From Oryzias latipes (lineage: Eukaryota > Chordata > Actinopteri > Beloniformes > Adrianichthyidae): 64,000 nucleotides of DNA. The notes beneath the pieces are model-generated. The model searched no databases. It saw only the letters and a program-made list of their open reading frames with translations, and was not told the DNA's origin. The stretch covers positions 17,715,311 through 17,779,310 of the forward strand of contig NC_019866.2 in the NCBI RefSeq assembly GCF_002234675.1, given 5' to 3'. The position numbers and the translations under genes are program-made. Positions 12,501 to 24,500 of this stretch are shown here, piece by piece; position 1 is the first letter of the stretch, and each line of letters begins with the position of its first letter.

Positions 12501-15500
12501 CCTGGTATATATGTATGTATGTATATATGTGTGTATGGGTGGATGAATGGATGGTTTACTCAAAAAAGAAGTTCAAAACAAGTTTCAAACTGATGTTTTA
12601 AAGTGTTTTGGTTTCATTTGTCTTGTTTTTAGATGAACAAACCTGTCAACAAACAGGAGGAATTTTGGATGAAATCTTTTGTCAACCAATTCAACAACAT
12701 GAACTTCCAGGTAAGTCTTGTGTTTAACTCAATTCAAATCTCTTTTATCTTGTAAGAAGAGCTTTTCAATATTCTAATGGATTTTGTAAGAGAAAAGTAA
12801 CTTTTAACACTACAAGAAACATTTGTTTTCTAAGTTAGGGTTTTTGAGTTGGTGCCAATAAAATTGTAAAACATGATCAGTGTTGCCAATCTCATAGAAA
12901 TTAGTATCAAATCTGGCAACCTTTCCTGGTGCCACTGGAGACCTTTCTGGTTTTTGGAAACTCAAATTTGAAGCTTGTATTGTTCTGCCATTTCTGTTAT
13001 CACAGGCAAGTTGTACAGTGTGGGATTTCAAAGGCATCTTCAATTTGGGTTAATTCTTAATGTTAGAAGTGGGAAATATTGTAAAATTTTAACTGTAGAA
13101 TAAACCCAAAAAGGCAGACTGAAGTTTATTTGTTTTTCTGATCATAGTTGAGATGTTTTTTATTAGGGATGTCCTGATCAGGTTATTTTGGGCTCGATCA
13201 GTTTCCGAATCATTTGATTTTAAGTATCTGCTGATACAGAGGCCCAATCTGTTACTTTTGTAACCCTTAAAAAATTAATACATTTTGAAAAAAACAGATT
13301 CAGATTGTCCCACGTTTTTATCACATTAACCTTCTTTTATCATTTAACACTTAGACAGAGCACTTCTGTGAAGTAACTTGAAGAATCGAGTAAAAATAGT
13401 GTAACTATTAACTAGTAAAATAAAAAGAAACTATTATCTAGTAAATATAGGTGATAGTCATGTGAGAAAGACATTAGCTTTAATATCTTCAGAACTTTTG
13501 AACGTTTTTAACCAAATGTGATAATTATTTCTTCATTTAATCAAAAAAATTAATTTATCTGTTTCAGCAGTAAACGAGTATTCATAGCTAGCTGATATCA
13601 GTAGAACCATTTATTAATTTTAAATCTAGTTATTTTTTAAGATTATGGGATTCTTTTTTCACCTCTTAAGACATCACATTTTGGGTTTTATTACGAAAGT
13701 AAATGCACTTAACTGGGGTTCTGTCCGAGAAATAAAAAGGGAGATCAAAGAAGAGCTTTGGTCCCTAAGGGGTTAAATCACAGAGCTAGCAATTAGTACA
13801 GTTAGCAGCTGCTGTACAGCCGTCTCTGTCGCAGCACCGAAAGGTTAACATTAATAAGAAACAAAACCCTGATCTTTTTTTTCTGTTAAAATGCATTTAT
13901 AGGTTGTTTGTGTTAAGATAGGCCAATAGAGCTACTTGTTGTCAGTTTAAATCGTTTTCAAAAAAGGGTTATTGATCCCAGAAGTCCGAATCTAGCAATA
14001 TCTCGCCCGCTTAACTGAACTCCTGCTTGAACTGTTGTATTCTGCTGCGCTTTATGGCAATAAAATGTTGTGATATTTTCATGAGATGCAGACTTCCAGT
14101 AGAGTATTTATCCAGAATAATAAGATTGAAATATAAAGCGCTATTCATAGTCATAAATTAAATATCCGATGCTGATCAGGAGACAACATACGATATTGAT
14201 CCAATCGAGTCATCAACCATGTGATCGGGCCACAAGATCTGATTGCAATATCCATAGTTTTTATGTTTATTAGAATACTTTCTGATTGTTTTAATTGAAA
14301 TCAAGCCCAGTTTATCGTGTCCTCTGTGGGATAGTTTAGGTTAGCTTGTGTAAATAGCTCCATTGGTTTTCTTTGGGCTAACAGCTGGTTTTGTGTTAAA
14401 GTACCCGATCTAAATTTGAGATTTACGTTTTCTTTTTGTTCAGCGATGGTATGAATACTTCTGAGACAATCCAAAATTAAAATGATGTAACAGATTTGCG
14501 CTTTTATTTGTGTAACATTACAGGAAATGTTTTGAAAAGGTGAAGTAAATTTCATTATTACAAAGTTGAGTTCAAAGTTAGTTCAAGTTCAGCTTACTTA
14601 CATAAGGATAAGCTACTCCTTTTTACATTTTCTTTTACAGAATATAATGTGATCAATTTCCATCCAGACAAAAAGAAAACAGTTTTTTGTTGTCTTTGTC
14701 TTGCAGAGAGACTCCCCTGATGACTCTTTAAAATCAGGGCCAAGCATGATGGCTGACAAGCGTGTGGACATGAGTGGCGTGGGGGAGTTGAGCAGCATCA
14801 TGGGGAAGAGTTCAGGGCCCCGGCATCAGCTCCACAAGGATTCTGCAATGGATCGAAGTCCTTACTATGACAAGGTATGTCCCTTTTGTCTGTAAACAGT
14901 TGTTCATTAGTTCATTCAAATGCACTTTGCTCATGGGATTTTAATCCAAGGTCAATTCTGTAATTTTCATCAGTATGTATTTTCCTTGCATTACTTTTTA
15001 TATGGCGTGGCAATTTTTAACTGGATCAAGACGCAATTGGAGGATAAACCTGCTAGACTGACTGCAGCAAAAGAGTTTAATAAAGAGTGTTGATTTGGTG
15101 ACAACGGTGTTGTTATGCACTGATGCTATCATGCTATGATGCTATAATACTATACTAACGAGCTGCTCCACGTGTCACCAGTTTGCGACCACAAACTGGT
15201 TTACAGTCAGACAATATTTTGACAGAGCAGATTTTAAGACGTGGCAGATGAATAAAACAAACTTAATTCAGAGGACATTCATCAAAAAACTGTGAGCGCG
15301 GCATTTTTACTATCAATGACATTAAGGCATAAATCCAAAAGATTATAATGTTTTTAGACTGATTTCATTCAAAAATGAATCACCTGGAGGCAGATGCAGG
15401 AAAAAAAAAGATGCATTTTCTGAAAATCTACAGTCCAACGATCTATATGTTATAAAGACTAATCAGCTTACCTTCTTAGCTGGCTTCTTGTCAGTAACCA

Positions 15501-18500
15501 CCCTGCAGCATGCCTCTATCATACCCAAAAAAAGCGAGTAAAAAGTCGTTTGCCGTATGTTTGATTTTTTAACCAATGCCAATAGGTTAGCGAAATATAA
15601 AGTTAGAATGAACTAACCCTGACAAGGACTGCGAAGCGCAGGATTTTCAGGTGACTGACTGATGGGGTACAGGTTGCCCTTCCAGCTGTGGGAAATAGAA
15701 GAAAATAAACCACGTCATAGACCGCGTAAAAATGCCAAAAGCAGAGAACAAAGACAGTCACTCAAAACAGATGTTTTTATCCCATGTTTCCATTATGCTG
15801 TGACGTAATCTCACTTTACATTCAACATTAAATTAAAAAAAAAAACACCTATAGGTTTTCTTTGCTAAATAATGTAATAATTTGTCCAGTAAAAATGAGC
15901 CTGGCTGGTAGATTTTTTTTTTTTTTCCATCATCTTGGCTGGTGAGTAAAAAATGTAATGATGGCCAATGGAGTTGTGATTTTCATCTTGGAGCATCAAA
16001 ACACACGCAGCAAAATCAGTTTGAAGGTTGTAGCTGCCCAAAGTGGGAGTGCGACAAATTTGTTTTAACACCTGAAACAGACACTCCGTCAAGTGTGAGA
16101 AGCGTTTCTCTTTATTAGAGCTCAAGCTAGCGGTAGCTCACAAAACATCAGCTGCATTGACCTATAAACATTTTTAAAGCTTGTATTCAGTTGAACTTTG
16201 AGCATATTTCCAAAGGAGATGTTGACATAAAATAATTCTTGTAAAACATCGTAATTTGTATTTTTTGTTGAAGTATAAGGAGAAAGGAAAAAAAATAGAT
16301 TAAAATCGAATTTAGAATGAAAAAAAATCTTTATCTTTTGGCCATATTGCAGAGCTCTACTTTCAACCTGACTAGAGACAAAACAAATCAGATTCATATT
16401 TTTTGTTAAACTTTTACAATTACGACATTATAAAATGCACAACGTAGACATGTGTTGAACAAAATGATGATAAATTCAAGTCTTTATTCTCTAGGAAAAA
16501 AAGTCCTAAATGAATACAAGATTTTGTTGAAAGAGAATATTTAGGTTAAATGAATGTGGAAATTGGAGTTCCTTTAGTATTTTTAATTATTTTTTTTATC
16601 GCTAGTTGCTTTCAGCCTGTGACTGCAAACGTTACTTTCTTACTGCTTCACCTTTTAGACAACCTTTTAAACTTTAAACCTTCCTTCTTTTTCCTTTTCG
16701 ACTTCGTCTTTTCTGCACTCGCACTCTGCTCATTAATTTCCTTCTCTTTTTCCCTTTTCTTCCTTGTTTCCTTCAAAATTAACTTCGTTTTTTTTTTTTC
16801 TCCCCCTTCTGTGTTTCTTTGGCTGCTGATGTGCTTCATATCCCTCTGTGCTTGCCGTCCACCTACCGTCCACCTGGGCTTTGCTTCTGCAGCTTTCTGC
16901 TTGCAATAGTCCAGCTTCCGATGAGCTTCCCTCCAGTCAGAGCATTAGCCTTTCCTCTAGCAGTTCTGTTAAACCTGTCCCCAGTGTCAACTCTGGGCCA
17001 TCTCCTTTCCACTCTAGTTCTGGGGCAGCTCAGCAGGTGAGTGTGGTAGGATGAGCTTGTCGTTTCATTGTTGTGCTACGTCAGGCACAGACGTAGTTAT
17101 TGAGGGTTTCCACATGTTAATAAAGCTTTTACTTTGAAGGCAAACGCCTGCAGTATGTACATCCTTCCGTATTTGATAAATCATTGTCATTTTGTCTGAA
17201 AGAAATGTAGATTGAAAAAGAGCTTATTTGTGATGTAGAAAAAAACTCTGGTCAGGCCACAAGCTCCCTGCTCCGCTCCATTCTGAAGCATCTACTTGAA
17301 GATGTCTGGACCATATACATCTTCATTTTCCTTGTCCGAGCTGGCAGTTGGGGCTACTATGCACCAGTGGTCTCGGCCACACCTCATAATTGAATTTCTA
17401 AAGGACTAGTGCTGCCCTGCAAAAAATATGTCCTTGAAAATGATAACTTTTGGGTTTTTTTTAAGTTTCGGCTAAAAACGGCATAGTCATGATTAAAAGA
17501 CCACAGTGAACGCTTTAAAAATACCCCAAAAGATGATCGTAGTGAGTTTTTAAGCGTTTAGAAAATGAAGAAAAATGTTTTGCATTAGAAAAAAATCTTA
17601 AGTATTTATTTTCATGTGTAGTTTTAACTGTCATTCTTTGCATCTGAAAATTGTACATAACCATGAAAAAGGGGAACACTAAGCTTCCTAATTTTTTATT
17701 TTCTGCCTGAGAGACATACAATTTAAATACCATTGTTGTTTTTTATGTTGTTTTATCTTTTTAGAATGTAAACTCCATGTTGGGTGGCAGCAGCGTAGCA
17801 CACAGCCGGGGCACCACCCAATCCCAGCCCCCTCCTCAATCAAACCTTCGTAACCAAGTGCCTCCACCCCTCCTGCCGTCTCAGGTACATTCCACATCAC
17901 TGCTCATTGTTCCTGAACGATATACAACCGCTAGTTGGGAGCAGAGCACATGGAGCCTCTTTGAGGCTTTGAAGTCTACAGCACACCAAAAAAAACAAGG
18001 AGATATTAGCAAGAAGTAGCTTGATTTATTGTTACGAGACATGCAGTACTTATTTTTTCCTTTGGATGGGTACCAAACTGAAACTCTGTGCCATGTTCCT
18101 GCCAGTATCAAATAAAAACGTGGATTGCGGTGCTTTGTAGCGAGCTCAGATAAGAACGAGTGAACCAATGCAGCTGCACAGTGGCTAATGCATGGAGCAT
18201 CTGGCAAAATGCTTTTGGCAAAGCGGGCCAAAGTTCTGCAGAACCTCACAACAATAGATTCTAGTTCAGCGACCTGCATGTAAACAAAGCATCTTAGCCA
18301 CATTAAAGTGCTCTTTCACCCTGTCATGCTGCATCATCACACTCTAATGTTTCTGGAATGAATAATTGTTGTTTATTTTTTCTTTATTTTTGAAGCACTG
18401 TTCAAGCTCTTGAACAATTTAAAAGTCCTAGAAAAGCTACATTAAGCAATGTTGAAAGTAGACATCACTTTATTTCCTCAATCATACTTTTAGAACCTTA

Positions 18501-21500
18501 TTAGTTAAGGCACATCCATTCTATTTTTTTTATACTGAAAAATATTTTGTTGTGGAAATCAGACAATGTTGACTATTCCCTTTTATATATTTTAAGTTGC
18601 CAAAATAAAAGCAGTGTTGCTTGGGTAAAAGCAGTTGCAGTGTTTCACATTGTGATCATTAAATAAACTGAATTGTACCATTTTATTATAATGAAAGACA
18701 TTGATATTCAGATACAGTTTTTTTCTGAGTCATACTGTTAAAAAAATTAAAAAGTAAAAAAGTTTTCCAGTACAATATCGGGATACTTATCTTATCCTGG
18801 GACACATCGGGATGCGCATCGTATCGCCAGACTCTTACCAATACACACCCCTACTAAAAACTATTTCAGACTAAAAAAAATATTGCATAATCTAAAGGTC
18901 AAATCATTAGATAAAGTTTCGACTTTATTAACAAATAGACTAACATTCTGGCCCAGACTGACTCCAGCTTTAATCCTGATGGTGCTTGAATGAACACAGA
19001 ACAGCTGGTTTAACTAAAAAAAAAAAAGTATTCAAACATGTAAAATGTGTTGACTACCACGCATTTGTGCTTTGCAGCCTCATGCTAGATATACTTTTAT
19101 AACGTTTCAACATGTTGGTGACTCATGCAGCTCCTCCTGTAGTTTTTAAAGTAAATCATTTTATTTTTAAAAGTACTTTACAACAGTGTCACCAAGCTGA
19201 ACATTTTTTTGGGCACGATGTGAAGAAACAGGCAGCAGATGACCTGATATAAATTTTAAGTTTAAGAAAAACATTGAAAATCTCAAAAATGCTTTTTTTG
19301 CTTTGTTTTTTTGTGTTGATGTCCAGGTCCCTCCATCCTTGTTGAAGTACCCAGGGGGTAATGGAGGTCTGCTTGGCCCTCAGCAGGTGGCTATGCTCAA
19401 CCAACTCTCTCAGCTCAACCAGCTGTCACAGCTGAACCACATCAACCAGCTACAGGTACATAGACCTTTAGGCCTAACTTCCAGCTTTCTAAAACAACCT
19501 TTTGTTGCTTCTGTCTTACATTGTGTTATGTGATTGCAGCGCCTGCTCCTCCAGCAACAACAGCAGAAGCTTCAAAACGCGAGAGCGACACCGGTGGGTC
19601 GTCCGACTGAACAGGTGTGCACACACACACAACAAAAAAACTCTGAATAACTAGAAGGCTTTGGTATTTCTACAAAATCCAAGTGTCTTGTTTCCTGTTT
19701 CCTTATCCAGACACGTCCTATTGGTTCATCTTTGTCAATGATGCAGCCCCCACGGCACCTGGATCCATCTCTGCTAAAGCAAGCTCCACCTCTTAAATCA
19801 TATGCTGACGGCTACATGTCCCACAATACATCTGAGATGCAGAAGAATGCTCCTCCTCTCGGACCATTAGGCAACTTCCCTTTAAGTATGTCAACTATTG
19901 ACCGATTCTATTTTTTTTTCTTTCTTTTCTTTTATTGTATATATTATAATTTTTATTAAACGTTTATTATAAGTTTCGTCCTTTCAAACAAAACCCAGAG
20001 TTTCTCTTCTCTTCTCTTCATCTAACATTAGGCTTGACCCCTAACCTGAATGTACCCCTGGATATTGCCGTTAGTGGTGGAAGCAGTAGTGGTGGAGCTG
20101 TGACCTACAAAGAACCACACCAGTCCAGACTCAAAAAACTTTGGGCTACTGACATCCTGGAGCAGAACAGCAAATCTGGTAAATGTATCGGACTGAATAC
20201 ATTTTTTTTGCTACTTAGATTCTATTTCCACATTAATAAATGTAAATAATCGTGTTCAAAGTTGGTTTTCTTGCTGATCATCCATAACTTTTTGTATTAA
20301 AATTGCAACAAAAACAAAAAAAGACGATGGTGTCTTTGACTGTACCCATTGTCTGTTTGCTCCCTCTCAGGTGCTATCTCGTCTGACTTGCGTCTAGATG
20401 ACTCTCCTTTCTATGACTTCCTGCCTCCTGGTCCACCTCCCCTGAGCCCTCCCGGCCAACCAATAGGCTCAGTGGGTGATGGCTGGCCGCCCCGTGCCAA
20501 CTCCCCCCCTTCCCATGCAAACACTGTCACCTGGCCCCCAGGTAAATGTTCTATCACTGATTCAAAACAGACATTGATTAGTACCACAGTGAGCTAGCAG
20601 CTAAGGTTGTTTTTGCCTCAGAAATACAGATTCATTGAAGTTATTCTTGTAATTTTGTAATATCTAAAAATTTCAAAAAGGTAAAATGCAGTAATCATCC
20701 AGTACAATAAAAAATTGTAATTGCTTTGTATTATTATTTTGCAGAGTTCCGACCCGGGGAACCTTGGAAAGGTTACCCCAACATTGACCCAGAGACTGAC
20801 CCTTATGTGACCCCCGGCAGTGTCATCAACAACCTCTCCATCAACACAGTTCGTGACACCGATCACCTCAGGGATAGGAACAATGGTAGGCTGCAGACAA
20901 GTTTTGACCGATCAGCTGATGGCGACACAGTGGAATCTGTATGCATAGATCCAGTCTCTAACCCCTGGCTATTCTGGTTTGCAGGGCCACCCTCATCACT
21001 GAACACCACGATGCCTTCTAACAGTGCCTGGTCATCCATTCGTGCCTCCAGCCACAGCGGTTCCCTCACCAGTACAGCACAAAGCACTTCAGGTAGCCTT
21101 AAAACCCATCCTTTAAAAAAAAAAAAGGCTCATGTGAAAATAAATAATTCAGAGAACCTTAATTTAATACGAATTAATACATATATAAGGTGCTCCAGTT
21201 TAGAAGACACAGTTGTTTTTGAAGGCTTTTAAGTATGCCTTATATTGTGGAAACTGTCTATAAAAAAGGCATACAAACAAGATCTTTTGTTAAATGGTCT
21301 GGAGGTTTTAATGAAATGAAAATGGTTTTCTTTTGCTTTGCAGCTAGACCAAGTGAGTCAAAGTGGTCTCCTGGAGGTGGTTCTGTGTCCAACTCCTCCC
21401 TAGCCCATGAGCTTTGGAAGGTCCCCTTGACTCCCAAGGCGCTGCCGGTTGCAGCTCCTTCCAGGCCACCACCCGGCCTCACCAGCCAGAAGCCCTCTGG

Positions 21501-24500
21501 CTGGGACAGCTCTGCTCTGAGGCGGGGGGGCTGGGGCTTCACCGAGTCAAGATACACACCTGGTGGGTTCAGAGGGAATTCATACAGTCTACTTCAGTTT
21601 GTTTACTTTTAACAAGCTGGTTTGTTGAGTTAAAAAAAGAAGTGTTTCCTTTTCTTTTGAAATTGCTATATCCTACTGATTTCCAGCTATGTAATTTTTT
21701 TTTCTTTGTAGAGGACATTTCTAAACCTGAATATCTTCAACCACTGCATTTGCTGAATGAACTTCTTTTGGTTTCTACAGAAGACTTTTGGGTATTTTCA
21801 ATGATAGAAAATGTGAAGGGGTGGGGCTCTGGGAATTGTAATTTTTCTGGATTAAAAAAAAGTTGACTGGACAAATGTTTTAATAGTCAGGAGGTGAAGC
21901 AATATATAATGCTTATAATTTTCTTTTTATTGTATGTTTTTATTATTAAATACTTAATTTATTGTATTTTAATACCTTAAAATCTATCTAAGCATTTCAA
22001 ACCTGTAGTTTATAACATTTTGTTTTGGGTCTAAAGTTGTTTTGATATTGGATATTCTTAGTTCACAGTGGAGAGCTGCAGATGATTTGCTCTGATAAAA
22101 TCCCCTGCAGTCCCCTTATTTCATGCTATTTGTATTTCCAGGTTCCAGTTGGGGTGACGGCAGCAGCTCAGGAAGAACTCAATGGCTCGTTCTGAAAAAT
22201 CTCACACCTCAGGTACCTCAATGCATGCAGTTTTGTTGTATTCTCAAACCTGCAAATAATTTACTGTGTGGGCGATGGGAGTCATTTAAGTTCAAAATAT
22301 TTTTATTTGACTTTTCTTAGGAATAAAGACATACATAATGCAAAGTCACAATGGCAAGTAATAAAAATTAGAAATAAAAAAATAAAATACAGCAAACAGA
22401 ACAGAACCAAAAAAACAAACAACCCTTACCCTCCCCCCATCCCATTCTGTCACTGCGAGTCATCTTTGACAGGGGACTGGCACCGCATGAGTTTGAAGCT
22501 GGTCTATGTTCGACATGGTAATGTGTCCTGGTTACCTCGCTCTCATATCTGCTGAAATGTCTCCAGAAAAGGGCCTGCTCTTATGATTGAGTGAGAATCA
22601 ATTCTTCTAGAATTGCAAACAAGACATGGTATCTGCCAACCATTGCTTGTGAGTCGGGGTAAGGTTTGAAACACCTCCATCCAGAGGGATGAGGGATGGA
22701 CAAGACCAGTACATGTGAATAAGTGTGGCTTCCACAGTTTTACATTTATCACAGTAAGGACGGATATTTGGGTAGATGTGAGATAGTTTAGACTTAGAGA
22801 TATTTGATCTGTGTACAACTTTAAAGTGGATTAGACAGTGGCGAGCACAGAGAGATAAAGAATTCACTTGTTTAAATATCAAATTCCAGGTTTCTGGAGA
22901 TATGAACATGTTCCTTGTTTACCTTTTTTTTTTAGCAATGAGGGTGATACAGGCCTCAGTAATAGATTTGGGGAGAGATCCTAACCTGAAAGAGTCAGAC
23001 AGCACAAGACACAGCTGTGGGGAAAGTAAGGATGAGAACTTGGCAAAAAATTCTGTCAGAAACCCAGCTTCCCCCACCAGCGCGCCCCTCTCTGATGATG
23101 AGCTCCTTGGCTTGGTAGCGATGCAAACGAATGCGGATGTTCTGACATCAGTTCCTTCCCTCCAGGTCTGCCACCTTAGCTTTGAGCTTAGCATTAGCTT
23201 CACGAAGGGTGTTAAACGTCTCCTCGAGGTCTGTCACCCGCTGACTCAGGTCCTCCGAAGCCAGCTCCAGAGATGAAGCATGGTGCCCATGGTTCTCCAC
23301 CGAGAGGCGTGTTTGAGTTCGACAGGTTGAAGGAGGTTTTAAACTCGCGGTGCTACTCCAGCAGCATCGTGTTGGCCTCAAAAGTCAACCCGGACTCCTT
23401 TTTTTGGCCGATTTGGTGTTCTTTGAAGACATTTTGAGGTGAAGTTACCCTTGCACTGTTGAGGGGGCAAACGTTGCAATGGAGGTCTTTTCGTGTTTGA
23501 TGTTTGTAGAGGGCTGAAAGAAAAAATAGGAAAAGAAACTCTGAGCTCCTCACAGCGCGCTCCTACTCCATTGCCAGGAAACCGGAAGTCCTCCGATGGG
23601 AGAATTTTTTTCTTACTTGTTATTTTACGCTTTGCACTTTTAAAATACAAACAAATAAAGATAAGAAACAACAATAAAGTAAAGAAATAAAATACCAAAA
23701 GAACAAACAAAGTTGAACAAGCGGGGTACAACAAAAATTCGTTTTGAGCTTTAAGTTCTGAGCAGGATGTATGTTGCTTCCATTTCCTCTATCGGAGTTG
23801 AAATTTTTCAGCTTTCTACCGGAAGTGTAATGTCTTTTTTTTCCATAGAACAGATTTCCTCCATTATGTCTGTCATTAGATCCATTCTTAGTGGTTCACT
23901 TTTAAGCACATGATTTTTTTCCAGGCCATAATCATGACTTTAAACAGGTACTTGTCCTCTGTTTGTATCACTCCTATTGGTAACAATCCTAGATATAGTA
24001 TCCGTGGTTCCACGGGTATTTCATACCCTTGTATGTCCTTCATGGTTTTGATGATGCTTTGCCAGAAGGGATCAATTTTACTGCATGTCCAAAAGATGTG
24101 TGAATGATTGGCGTTTGCGCTTCCAAAGAGCCTCCAGCATTGTTGTGGAGTCCTCAGCTGTTTGCTCTTCAATGTGTTTAGTTTTGTTGTCAAGTAGACT
24201 CCTAGGTATTTTATGAGTCCCATTGCAGTTTAGATTTTTGTCTGAGTGGTTCAGCTGGTTTGTAGTTTATGGCTAGTATTTAAGCGATGGGAGTATTTTA
24301 ATTCCCTTTGTGTGTTCTTTTTCTGCAGATCGATGGCTCCACACTTAGGACCCTGTGCATGCAGCATGGCCCTTTGATCACATTCCACCTCAACCTGCCA
24401 CATGGTAACGCCGTGGTCTGCTACAGCTCAAAGGACGAAGCCACCAAGGCCCAGAAGAGCCTGCATATGTAAGGATGATCTTTCCTGACCACTTCCAGAC

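Noticed and set aside
16550..16909. A 119-codon plus-strand ORF rich in F, L and S with membrane-like segments
   Set aside because: It is the pyrimidine-rich tract before a TNRC6A exon read in one frame; it runs through the acceptor and has no homology pattern.
17881..18303. A 140-codon minus-strand ORF in a TNRC6A intron
   Set aside because: Composition is not protein-like, no domain is recognisable, and it overlaps the end of an exon on the other strand.
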